Positions 20,591-29,912 of a stretch of DNA of 64,000 nucleotides are shown piece by piece. The stretch spans positions 85,127,803-85,191,802 of the forward strand of contig NC_079213.1 in assembly GCF_029633865.1 (NCBI RefSeq), written 5' to 3'. The stretch is from Lampris incognitus (taxonomy: Eukaryota; Chordata; Actinopteri; Lampriformes; Lampridae). A program made the translations under genes and the position numbers. The number at the start of each line of letters is the position of its first letter. Position 1 is the stretch's first letter. The notes under the pieces are model-generated. The model was not told where the DNA came from, did no database searches, and saw only the letters and a program-made list of their open reading frames with translations.

Positions 20591-20800
20591 ATCCCCTGTG
20601 TAAAAGAAACTGACAAAATGAAGAAAACTCAGCGTCTCTATGCTGGCATGCTTCTAGGCAAGGACATGATCAAATTCCAAATAGACTGGTGCCAGTTGCA
20701 ATATCATCCCAATTAACCTGCTGAATTCAGATGCCAAATTAGAACACACGAAGAGTGTACTAGTAATGTACAATAAAACCACTGGGAAAATGTAAAGTGA
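20591..20800 (+). pseudogene. Protease remnant, element D
   Basis: Readable block GASCNIIPINLLNSDAKLE near 20690-20745. The frame changes exactly at the active-site triad (sequence GACTGGTGCC), so the Asp and the GAS part lie in different frames. Dead protease. Confidence 0.6.
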
Positions 20801-21608
20801 AAATAAGAAACCCGAGAAACAACAAGCTATATCGCTTAGAGTTCCAGGTGGTGAATGCAGCTGGTACAGTGCCTCTGCTGGGTAGTAGAGCCAGTGAGGC
20901 CATGAAATTGATAAAAGTGCAATATGAAAACATCATGACAATAGACAGTATTGTCACAACAGGACAGTGGATAATGGGACAAATTAAAGATGAGTATGCT
21001 GATGTGTTCATTGGCGATGGCTGCCTTGAGGGAAAATACAAAATAGAGGTGGACAGCACAGTGAAACCAGTACAGCTGCCAAAGAGGCGGGTCCCAGTCG
21101 CCATGATGAAACCACTGAAGGACGAGCTACAGGACCTACAGCAAAGAGGGATCATAACACCTGTGGAATGCAGTACAGATTGGATCAGTGCAATGGTGGT
21201 GGTACAGAAACCAAGTGGGGAAACCAAGTGTGTATCGATCCCAAGCCTTTGAACAAAGCTCTAAAGCGCAGTCACTTCCCACTGCCAACCATTGAGGACA
21301 TTTTACCGGACTTGTCAAAAGCAAAAGTGTTCACAGTTTGTGATGTCAAGAGTGGATTCTGGCATGTGCAGCTGGAGGAGGAGTCCAGCTATTTAACATT
21401 TGCCACTCCATTCGGACATTACAGGTGGCTGAGGATGCCAATGGGGATAAGTCCGGCCCCAGAAATCTTTCAGAGAAAGCTCACCCAAGCGCTGGACGGT
21501 GTACCGGGCTTGTACATTATAGCTGACGCTGTACTGATCACAGGCCAAGGGGAAACACAGGAGGAAGCTGAGCGTGACCATGATGGAAAACTGACTGTTT
21601 CTTGAAAG
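20801..21608 (+). pseudogene. Reverse transcriptase, element D
   Basis: Two overlapping frames: 20797-21252 ('LKDELQDLQQRGIITPVECS', 'TDWISAMVVVQKPSGETKCV') and 21168-21605 ('CIDPKPLNKALKRSHFPLPT', 'FTVCDVKSGFWHVQLEEESS', 'MPMGISPAPEIFQRKLTQAL'). The catalytic box reads IADA (21517-21528), with Ala in place of the second catalytic Asp. One frameshift at ~21225 and a stop at 21603. Confidence 0.85.
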
Positions 21609-22336
21609 ATGCAGACAAAAGAACATCAAGCTGAACAAAGACAAATTCAAGCTGAGACAAAAGGAGACCACATACATTGGACACCGGCTGATGGACTCAG
21701 GGCGGATCCAGAGAAAGTGCTTGCCGTTGAGAAGATGCCGGCACCGACTGATGTGAAAGGAGTGCAAAGGCTGCTAGGTATGGTAAATTATCTAGCCAAG
21801 TTTTGTCCCCACCTCTCAGACCAGTGCAGTGTTGAGAGATTTGACACACAAAAACGGAGTGGAACTGGACAGCACAGCACGAGGAGGCTTTCCTCAAATT
21901 GAAAGAGACTATAGCAAAGGTCCCAGTACTGAAATATTACAACCCAGATGAGGAACTCGCAGTGCAGTGTGACGCTTCAGACACAGGCTTAGGCGCAGCG
22001 CTCATGCAGATGGGTAAGCCAATAGCATTTGCAAGCAGAGCACTCACTCAAACATAGCGTGGGTATGCACAAATAGAAAAGGAGTTCTTGGCAATGGTTT
22101 TTAGCATGGAAAGATTTCACCAGTACACATACGGCCGAAAAGTGACGGTGCAAAGTGATCACAAGCCGTTGGAAACAATAGTGAGAAAACCTCTACTAAG
22201 TGCACCCAAAAGGCTGCAGAGAATGATGCTGCGCATACAAAAGTATGACCTAGATGTATATGTGCCAGGTAGAGACATGCTGCTAGCAGACACTCTGAGC
22301 AGAGCTTATCTTCCTGAGAGTGCGCCGGATGCATAA
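21609..22336 (+). pseudogene. RT end and RNase H, element D
   Basis: Blocks 'ADGLRADPEKVLAVEKMPAP', 'LLGMVNYLAKFCPHLSDQC', then (shifted) 'QCDASDTGLGAALMQMGKPI', 'IEKEFLAMVFSMERFHQYTY', 'VQSDHKPLETIVRKPL' and 'MLLADTLSRAYLP'. A TAG at ~22055 and a shift near 21830 interrupt it. Confidence 0.8.
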
Positions 22337-22388
22337 CTAGAGACTGTCAACATGGCACAACACTTACCTATCGCAGCAGACAGGCTAC

Positions 22389-23310
22389 ATGATATACGAT
22401 CTGCCACAAAAGAGGATGAAACACTGCAGCTTCTCATCGCAAGGATGGCCTGACGATAAGTCAAAAACACCAAGGGAAATCAAGCCCTACTTCTCATTCC
22501 AAGAGGAGTTAAGCCACCAAGATGGAATAGTGTTCAGGAGTGAGCGCGCTGTCATCCCTGATGCATTGAGGAAAGACATCACTTGCTGCCTACACGCATC
22601 ACATCTGGGTGTGGAAGGATGCCTACGGAGGGCTAGGGAGTGTCTATTGGCAGGGCATGAACGACCAAATAAAATCATATATAGCAATGTGTGACATCTG
22701 CAGATCAATGGACATTAAGCAACAAAAAGAAACACTAATGTCACATGATGTGCCAAGTAGGCCGTGGGCAAAGGTGGGCACGGATCTGTTCATGTTTGAA
22801 AACAAAGACTACCTCATAATTGATTTTTTTCTCAAATTTTTGGGAAATGGATTACCTGGCAGATACCAAGTCAACCACAGTGATACAGAAGCTGAAAGCT
22901 CATTTTGCCCGCCAAGGTATCCCAGATATTGTAATCTCAGACAATGGCCCACAGTATTCGTCACAAGAATTCCAGAAGTTCAGTCGACTGTGGGGATTTC
23001 AACATAAAACCTCATCACCACGTTACCCGCAAAGCAACGGCAAAGCTGAGTCAGCCGTTAAGACAGCAAAAAGACTCTTGCTCAAAGCCAAGGCTGCTGG
23101 ACGGGATCCTTATCTCGCCCTTCTGGACCACCGCAACACACCATCACAGGGTACTGATACCACACCAGCACAGCGGCTGCTCAGTCGCCGTACCAAAACA
23201 CTACTGCCAACCAAGGCAAGCCTGTTACAGCCGAAAGTTGTGCAGGTGAAACAGGATTTACAAAAAAAACCAACAACGGCAGAGGGCATACTACGACAGG
23301 TCAGCTAAAG
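22389..23310 (+). pseudogene. Integrase, element D
   Basis: HHCC finger split over two frames (HASHLG... then CDICRS), 'AKVGTDLFMFENKDYLIID' (first Asp), 'DIVISDNGPQYSSQEFQKF' (second Asp) and 'RYPQSNGKAESAVKTAKRLL' (Glu). At least three frame changes (near 22600, 22850 and 23290). Confidence 0.8.
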
Positions 23311-23312
23311 AC

Positions 23313-23699
23313 TTGGACACGCTTGCCCCAGGTGAATGTGTGAGAGTTCAGCCTCTCGCACCCCACACTGGCTGGAGAGTGGGCAAGGTGCTGAGGCCGG
23401 TCGATAGGAGATCCTATGAGGTCCAGCTGCACACGGGTGGTATCATCAGGAGAAATCGCAGACACCTCAGGCATGCACCAGGGGCAATCTTCACTGACAC
23501 TATGGACATGGAGATCAGCAGCCCCAGTCAGCCAGAGAGTGTTGAACCCGGACGTTCAGAGAGTGTTCCTTCTCGCAGTGTCTTAGCAGGAAACAAAACT
23601 AAGGACACTGGTGACAGGGCCAACCCTGTTACCACCAGATCAGGCCGCTCTGTTGTGCAGCCGCAGCGATACAAAGACTTTGTGACCTCACACAGATGA
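23313..23699 (+). pseudogene. Integrase C-terminal domain, element D
   Basis: 128 codons: 'GECVRVQPLAPHTGWRVGKV', 'SYEVQLHTGGIIRRNRRHLR' (a typical mag-lineage pol C-terminus), then a Ser/Gly-rich tail to a TGA at 23697. It is followed by a G-tract and the purine tract. Confidence 0.75.
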
Positions 23700-23826
23700 A
23701 TGGATCTGTAGCACTAATGGACTTTGGGGGGGGGGGCATGAATGAAAGAAAAAAAAGTGAATCACAAATGTTGTGCAAATGTATTAAAGGTTCTAAAAAA
23801 AAAGAAGAAACTGAAAAGAGAGAGGA

Positions 23827-24027
23827 TGTAACAATAGGAACTATTGTTAGGAACCATTGTTTAGTTCCTTGTTTACACAGGGGTCGTTTAGGTTGTTGCA
23901 CCTGGAATAACGGACCGAGCATGATGCATAACCTTACGTGCCGAAGTTATTATTAAAGTTTATAGCCCAGTGGGGTTGAAGCGAGTTGTAAAGTCTCATT
24001 AGTAGAAGGAAATGACACACTTTAACA
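23827..24027 (+). repeat. 3' LTR of element D
   Basis: Matches the 5' LTR apart from an inserted repeat of the AACTATTGTTAGG type, a TTA repeat and a few substitutions. Purine tract GAAAAGAGAGAGGA precedes it. Confidence 0.85.
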
Positions 24028-24600
24028 GGGTGCGCTAGAACGCTGGCACCAAACTCTTAAGTCCATGTTGCAGAAGTACTGTTATGAGACAGGGAAAGAT
24101 TGGGATGAAGGTTTGCCGTTCATGCTTTTTGCCATCCGTGACGCAAAGCAAGAGTCTCTGGGGTTTAGTCCGGGTGAACTCCTTTTTGGCCATAATATGC
24201 ATGATCTGTTAAAGGTGTTACAGGAGCAGTTCATGTCTAGTTCATGCTCCCAGTCTGTGCTGGATTTGATTTCCCAGTGCAGAGCACGACTGCATAATGC
24301 AACATTACTGGCGAGAGAAGCCCTTTCCGCCTCCCAGGATAACATGAAGAAACGGTTTGACCGTAAAGCAGTGGCGCGTCAGTTCCGTCCCGGTGACCAA
24401 GTACTTGTCTTATTGCCGGTGCCTGGATCTGCCCTCACTGGACGATTTCTAGGTCCATATGTGGTGGAAAGAAAAATGTCCGATACAGACTGTTATTCTC
24501 ACTCCTGAGCGTAGGAGGAAAACACGGTTATGTCATGTCAACATGCTTAAGCCTTACTTTCCCAGGAATACTCCTGGGGTGACACAGGCGAGTCCCAAAA
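24028..24600 (+). pseudogene. Integrase of element C, C-terminal part
   Basis: Resumes exactly after the nested insertion with GALERW (catalytic Glu), 'AIRDAKQESLGFSPGELLFG', 'QFRPGDQVLVLLPVPGSALT' and GRFLGPYVV (GPY/F module), ending 'TRLCHVNMLKPYF' in a shifted frame. It is followed directly by the RT region rather than by an LTR. Confidence 0.85.
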
Positions 24601-26091
24601 CGTCTGCTTCCTTAGTATGTGTGGGTGTCTTACCTGATGATGGACTCCACCTGCCCTCTGGTGGCCAACGGAGTGGTACGCTGACCAACTTTGAGTTTCT
24701 ATCTGATGTTAACTCCCACCTGTCATACCTCCCTGTGGAGCAGCGAAGTGACGTCCTCTGTCTATTTCACACTTTTCCCACTTTGTTTGGTGATGTGCCG
24801 TCCTGTACTAGTGTCTTACAGCATGACATAGACGTTGGTAGTGCTGTGCCCATCAAACAGCATGCCTACCGTTCTACTGATAAACGCGAGGTAATGAAAG
24901 CAGAAGTTGATTATCTGATTAAAAATAGTTTAGCATAGCCTAGTCACAGTCCTTGCAGTTCCCCGTGTCTGTTGGCTCTGAAAGCTGACGGGACACCCCG
25001 TTTCTGCACTGACTTTCGGAAGGTGAATGCAGTTACGGTGCCGGACTCTTTTCCTTTGCCCCGCATGGAATACTGTATTGATAATACCAGCCCCGCTACT
25101 GTTATCACTAAACTAGATCTCCTAAAAGGATATTGGCAAGTTCCATTAACCCCCAGAGCATCAGATCTCGGCTTTTGTGACCCCTGACCACTTCATGCAA
25201 TATACTGTAATGGCGTTTGGCTTAAACGCTCCTGCTACGTTTCAGCGTTTGATGCACAGGGTGTTGGGTGATGTCCCCCATTTCAACGTGTACCTCGGTG
25301 ATGTAGTCGTGTACTCAAATAATTGGACAGACCATGTGTCTAGCCTGAAAACGGTGTTTAAAAGGCTACAGGATGCAGACCTAACATTCAATCTCTCCAA
25401 GTGTGAGTTTGGCAAAGCCACTGTTACTTACTTGGGTAAGCAGGTTGGTCATGGACAAGTCCGACCGGTAGATGCAAAAATCACTGCGGTATTAAACTAC
25501 CCAGTTCCCACCACCAGAAGTGAACTCCGCCGTTTTCTAGGCATGACTGGCTACTACCGGTGTTTTTGCAGGAACTTTTCGGTGGTAGTTGCCCCCCTCA
25601 CCGCTTTGTGTAGCCCGGCTATTCCCTTTGTGTGGACGACTGAGTGTCAGCACTCGTTAAAAGCTGCAAAGTCTCTCCTTTGCAGTGCTCCTGTTCTAGC
25701 TGCCCCTAACTTCTCCATGCCCTTCAAGGTCGAAGTTGACGCCAGCGCTTCTGGGGCTGGAGCAGTATTGCTGCAGGATGATGCAGGCGGTTTACCTCAC
25801 CCAGTGTGTTTCTTCTCTACAAAGTTCAAACGGCATCAACTCAACTACACTATTGAGAAGGAAACCCTAGCCATGCTACTTGCCCTGCAGCATTTTGAAG
25901 TGTATGTTGGTTCTAGCTCACTAAAGGTGACTGTGTATACCGACCATAATCCACTTGTCTTTTTAGCTCAGATGTACAACCACAACCAACGGTTGATGCG
26001 TTGGGCACTTTTGGTACAGGGGTGGAACATTGAAATCCGGCACAAAAGAGGAGCTGACAATATGGTGGCTGATACTTTATCCCGTAGGTAA
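24601..26091 (+). pseudogene. Reverse transcriptase and RNase H of element C
   Basis: RT starts around 24690 ('LFHTFPTLFGDVPSCTS', 'HDIDVGSAVPIKQHAYR'). A stop TAG at 24937 and a shift near 25180 break it. Motifs: 'FCTDFRKVNAVTVPDSFPLP', 'KLDLLKGYWQVPL', 'MAFGLNAPATFQRLM'. The catalytic box reads YLGD (25288-25299), with Gly in place of the first Asp. RNase H follows: 'KVEVDASASGAGAVLLQD', 'LNYTIEKETLAMLLALQ', 'VYTDHNPL' and MVADTLSRR, ending at 26091. A long pol end with no integrase after it. Confidence 0.9.
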
Positions 26092-26212
26092 AAATAAATA
26101 CGAACCTAGGGTTTGTATTTATAAGAGGGGATGTTAAGGCCCCAATGCCGTGTGTTGTGTATGTGATTACCCTCTCGTATACAAACCTAGGGTTTGTACT
26201 TATGGGAGGGGG
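26092..26212 (+). repeat. Duplicated polypurine tract and LTR start, element C
   Basis: 'AACCTAGGGTTTGTATTTAT', a purine tract and TGTTAAGGCCCC..GTGCCGTGTG-like sequence (about 26103-26150) recur at 26184-26240 as the real tract and LTR start. A partial tandem duplication lies just upstream of the 3' LTR. Confidence 0.75.
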
Positions 26213-26692
26213 TGTTACGGCCGTAGTGCCGTGTGTCTGTAATTTCCCTCCAGGTAATGCCCCACCTCCTGTGGAACTGCTGATTGAGCCCAGGTGACCC
26301 CAATTCCTCATCAGCTGGGTATATAACTTGGAGAGAGATACCCAACAGTGCCAGTGGGCCATTGTTGGCAGCAGGGAGTGGAGAGAGACGGCCGGGGGCC
26401 ATTGTTGTCAACCAGAGAGTAAGCTCTTGTCTATACTCCTTGAGAAGGAGGGTGAAACCGATTAGTGTTCTTGTTTCTTTCGGTTTGGTTGGCTCTGAGT
26501 TTGTTTTGTTAAAAGCCTGGTTAGTTAAGCGCCAGCATCTTTAGTTGCCTGTTTATTCGATAGTTTGACTAAAAGTTTGTTTTGTTAATCTGTTTTTACA
26601 TCTGGTTCTGCCTCCCAGCTTTCTTATTCCCCCGGGACACTTTTTTTATTTTCTTCCCCTCATCCCCTGGCTCTTTAACGGGGAACGTAACA
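26213..26692 (+). repeat. 3' LTR of Gmr1-type element C
   Basis: Same sequence as the 5' LTR with scattered substitutions and small deletions. It is preceded by the polypurine tract GGGAGGGGG (26204-26212) and followed by ATAGC. Confidence 0.9.
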
Positions 26693-26878
26693 ATAGCAAT
26701 CAGCATTCTTTCTCTTATCTTCGGTTAACTGTTCTTCGCTAGTGTCGATGGGCTCGCGTAAAAGTCTCTTTTAGCTTCAGAGTATGTAAGCAGCCTTGTT
26801 TCCCAAAGTTAATACTTTATCTTTGGATCCGTCGAACAAAAGCTGCGGTGCCAAGACCCCTGTTGCTCTGCTTGACAT
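26693..26878 (-). pseudogene. Copia gag N-terminus, segment right of the Gmr1 insertion
   Basis: ATG at 26876-26878 (minus) opens MSSRATGVLAPQLLFDGSKD, the LFDG(S/T)xx start typical of Copia gag. It then decays with stops and reaches the insertion site. ATAGC is duplicated on both sides (15871-15875 and 26693-26697). Confidence 0.7.
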
Positions 26879-27125
26879 TTTGCTAACACGCTAATTTTAC
26901 CATGGCCTACTAGCTTGCCATACTTTCTTTGCTAAACTAGCTTGTTAGCTTCGTTGGCTAACGCATAATACGTAGCGTAAACTTCTTCCAATAATATAAA
27001 CAGATTAAGAAACTCTGATATAAACGCTCACTTATCTCCAAGCTGGTCCACATAGCCTTTAGAAGTTCGGTATAATATTTCGCGTTAAACTTCTTCTGGA
27101 ATGCTAGCTTGTGTCTAACTCTGCC
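26879..27125 (-). other. Copia leader
   Basis: Untranslated stretch between the primer site and the gag ATG. It is rich in GCTAGC/TTAGC motifs. No gene is seen. Confidence 0.5.
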
Positions 27126-27138
27126 GGGGCCCATAACC
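27126..27138 (-). other. Copia primer binding site, initiator tRNA-Met anticodon region
   Basis: Minus-strand GGTTATGGGCCCC abuts the CA end of the LTR. It is complementary to the anticodon stem-loop of initiator tRNA-Met (CAT inside GGGCCCATAACC), the half-tRNA priming mode known from Drosophila copia, rather than to a tRNA 3' end. Confidence 0.7.
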
Positions 27139-27417
27139 TGTTGAGCTGGGGTGCGCAATCTTCTTCTTGCGTATGGGGAATAAGCAAAGCTTGACTCAGT
27201 TTTCTCTTTAGATTTTAACGTTAGGCATATTTATTTGGGCAAATACAGCAGGTCTTGGCTCTCTACTAGCGATACTACCGACTCTTACAACACACACTGT
27301 TGCACACTGAGAACGTGGCGACGTCACATCCGAATGTACCGTAAAGCCTCAGATAGAATAATACGGCTGGTACCGTCATACAAGGAGTAAGGGCGCCATC
27401 AAATAACACTTGTAACA
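27139..27417 (-). repeat. 5' LTR of the Copia element
   Basis: On the minus strand TGTTACAAGTG...CAGCTCAACA (279 bp), with an AATAAA near 27231-27236, followed immediately by the primer site. The expected second Copia LTR was not found near 12,300, where a Gypsy LTR stands instead. Confidence 0.65.
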
Positions 27418-27589
27418 AGCCAGCTGAATCTAATGGTCACCCCGATCCGCATGAAGTTACTGATTGAACGGACAGGGGTGCAACGAGGGAGGGAGGGGGG
27501 TGCAGAGGGCGCAATGCACACAGGTGTGGCATCAGCGCAAAAAATAAATTTAAAAAAGTGTGTGTGTGTGTGTGTGTGTGTATACATTC
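27418..27589. repeat. Spacer with (GT)n microsatellite
   Basis: A purine-rich GAGGGAGGGAGG stretch near 27486 and (GT)12-13 at 27557-27582. No gene. Confidence 0.7.
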
Positions 27590-28010
27590 AATTCAAAACT
27601 TTATTGTCGACTCGGGGTCCATAACAGGCAAAGACAAATGGGTAAAAGACAAACCCTAGACAATACAAAGAGTAAACACAATAAAATAACATAAATGGAA
27701 CAAGTCAGCGCATATAAGAAGGCAGCTATACCAGTGGTCCCGCTGCCGGGATTGGTAGCGTGTGGCACTGAATCTTATATTAGTTAAACTATTGATTACA
27801 TTACCAGAGTCATTGAGTTGGCAAATAAATTTATACATGAGCTTTCTTAGAAGAGCCTGAAAGGTACTAACTCCTGCAGCCACAAACATTTCACTTGCAT
27901 TACACCATCTAGGTCTTTTTAGTAGTATTCTCTAGCATCATTATAAGCTACTCGAAGCCTCTGTAAGCTTTTTTTTAGTTTGACCACAGGTGTGCAGTAT
28001 AGTGTTGAAA
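27590..28010 (-). mobile_element. 5'-truncated non-LTR retrotransposon (LINE) 3' end
   Basis: Minus-strand codons 'VAAGVSTFQALLRKLMYKFI' (27656-27889) match the end of a LINE reverse transcriptase protein. They are followed by a short 3' UTR ending AATAAAGTTTTGAATTGAATG (plus 27590-27607). Clade uncertain. Confidence 0.65.
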
Positions 28011-28304
28011 AATAATGTAGCGAAGAGGCTAACACGTCAGAATTGTGCGCTCCTGTTTTACCCTTTAGGCGCTGCGTTCAGATTGTCAGTTATTAAATGT
28101 TTTGTAAGTGTTTTATATGATTACTGTTTGGTGTTGCGTAATTATAGTTGTCATTCTGTTGTGTTGTATAATTTTGGTACTGAAACCCTGATCAACTTTG
28201 TTAGTAGGATAGATCCCGCCCATGTATTGCGTCACTCTTTTAAGTTCTTGTCTCTGCATGAGTTCAATAAAGGAGATGGTGGGGTATGCTATGTCAAAAA
28301 ACAG
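28011..28304. other. Spacer, no recognised gene
   Basis: A/T-rich. An AATAAA near 28266 and imperfect similarity of 28284-28304 to the reverse complement of 35558-35575 suggest the terminal repeats of the next element may extend slightly outward. Confidence 0.35.
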
Positions 28305-28437
28305 CTCCCATAGGATTTTTGTGCCAATTTTTTTTTTTTTTTTGCGGTTTTGGCTTCTATAGGGACCAAACTAACAGAAAATGAAGGGTGCCAAATTTTC
28401 TGACCCCCCCCCCACCCCCAATTCTGGGGGGCCATCT
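28305..28437 (+). repeat. Left terminal inverted repeat
   Basis: Aligns to 35434-35557 reversed: 'GGTTTTGGCTTCTATAGGGA', 'CAGAAAATGA', GGGTGCCAAATTTTC and the following C-run are shared. A T-tract (28328-28343) replaces TTGATTTTTTTGC of the right end. Confidence 0.85.
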
Positions 28438-29454
28438 CTTTTGGGACCTCCCAGAACAGTAAAATAGAAGTCCGCCTGGGACTACTCTTACTAAAATGGC
28501 TGTAGAATTGTTATGCTTCAGTTGTATAACACCAAATTTGGAGGAGATGCAGTTGAGAACTTGTAGAACAGACCCAAATATCTGTGGCCTGCTGGTAAAT
28601 GGTATTACTGATGTTATTCACACTCAAATTGTAAGTTTTGTTTAGGCGAACCTAAAAAATTGAATTTCTGCTGTAGTTTATCTGCAGTTCTTCTGTCCTG
28701 GTGGATGGTACAACTAAACTTCCACTTGAAGTAAATTAATCCAGGTGTTACCTATACATAGACACCAGAATTGTGCATCTGGGCCCTGTACTTGCGGAGC
28801 TATTACTGAATTATTTTGGGCATGTACTTTCAGGCGAAAATTCAAAAAATTGCCCTGGGGCTGAAGTGGTTTTTAATGTCCAATTTTTATAATATTATAG
28901 TTTTGTAGGTTTTAAAATATTCCGAGTTGATTTATAACACTATTAAAACAGCTAGAAGAGTATTTGTCTGACTTTTGGTTCCTCACCTGGGACACCCCGG
29001 ACTGACCCTTGTACCTATCCCATTCATCGTTACTCTCCTCTTTCCACTCCTGCTCTTTTCTTGGCCAATATAACTTTTACAATTATTTTTCATGAGCATC
29101 CAGTGACAATTAATACTTTACTGAAGGTGTTGACCATTCTGAAAGACATTCCTGTTCTGACTCTGAAAAAATAAGGGTTGAAATGTGGCCATTGTAGCAT
29201 AATCCTTGTTAATTTGGTTCATTTCAAACAGGTGAGATAATTAAAGCACAGCTGTGTTTGTAGCTGACTGAAAACAAAAAAGAACAGTACTCAAGATAAA
29301 ATAAAATAAAAATAGGCCAATATGAAAACAACAAAACAAACACCACAATAGATTTGAAGAGTCAACATTTTGAGAATCACATGCATGGAATTGCTGAAAG
29401 CAACTACCTGGTAAGTGATACTTTTATTTTAATTTTTTATCATTCAGGTGAAAT

Positions 29455-29910
29455 TTAAAACAAGCCTGAAAGATTTATAAGCCAATGTTTACACATATTT
29501 TGACATGTTTTCCCATTAGTAGGTCTAATCTTTCAGTCTGACATGCCCTGATCCAACAATTTTGGACTACTAACAGTAAGCTAAGGTGGGCTAAATTTAA
29601 ACCATGCCCGCTAGATTTAAAAGCCAACATTTGCACATATTTATATTTACATTGTTTTCCCATCATTAGGTTTCGTCTGGCATGCACAGATCCGACAACC
29701 TACAACAACGAACTAGAAAGCTAAGCTAAACAGTAAGCTAAGGTGAGCTGAGAATGATCTGGTAAATGTGTCAAATTTTTCTGATGAAATTTAAATCAAG
29801 CCATCTAATTCAAATATATATTTACATTGTTTTCCCATCATTAGGTTTCATCTGTCTGGCATCCAACAAATTGGACAACTTGTGAGCTAAGGTGGGATGA
29901 GATCTGGTCA
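29455..29910. repeat. ~150-bp degenerate direct repeats upstream of the transposon gene
   Basis: Three imperfect copies sharing 'ACATTGTTTTCCCATCATTA', GGTTTCGTCTGGCATG and 'GCTAAGGTGGGCT'. They stand just before the start codon, where a promoter would be. Confidence 0.75.
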
Positions 29911-29912
29911 AT

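Larger units (their letters stand above)
19500..24027 (+). mobile_element. mag-like Ty3/Gypsy element D nested in element C
   Basis: Short LTRs (19500-19684, 23827-24027; the second has a 13-bp internal duplication), primer site TGGTGGCAGCGG at 19685, gag, protease, RT, RNase H and integrase in standard Gypsy order, and an A/G tract before the 3' LTR. CAGG occurs on both sides (19496-19499, 24026-24029), ambiguous with the terminal CA of the LTR. It splits the integrase of element C between its second Asp and its Glu. The gene order and K02A2.6-like residues fit the mag lineage. Confidence 0.9.
15876..26692 (+). mobile_element. Gmr1-type Ty3/Gypsy element C (integrase before RT), complete with LTRs
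   Basis: Two LTRs of 496 and 480 bp, a tRNA-Pro-like primer site, gag, protease, integrase, RT, RNase H, purine tract, and a 5-bp target duplication ATAGC. Integrase (18930-19499 plus 24028-24560) precedes RT/RNase H (24690-26091); this Copia-like order in a Gypsy element defines the Gmr1 group known from cod and other deuterostomes. It is inserted in Copia gag and split by mag-like element D. The LTRs differ at roughly twenty positions by eye, so this is not a very recent insertion. Confidence 0.9.
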
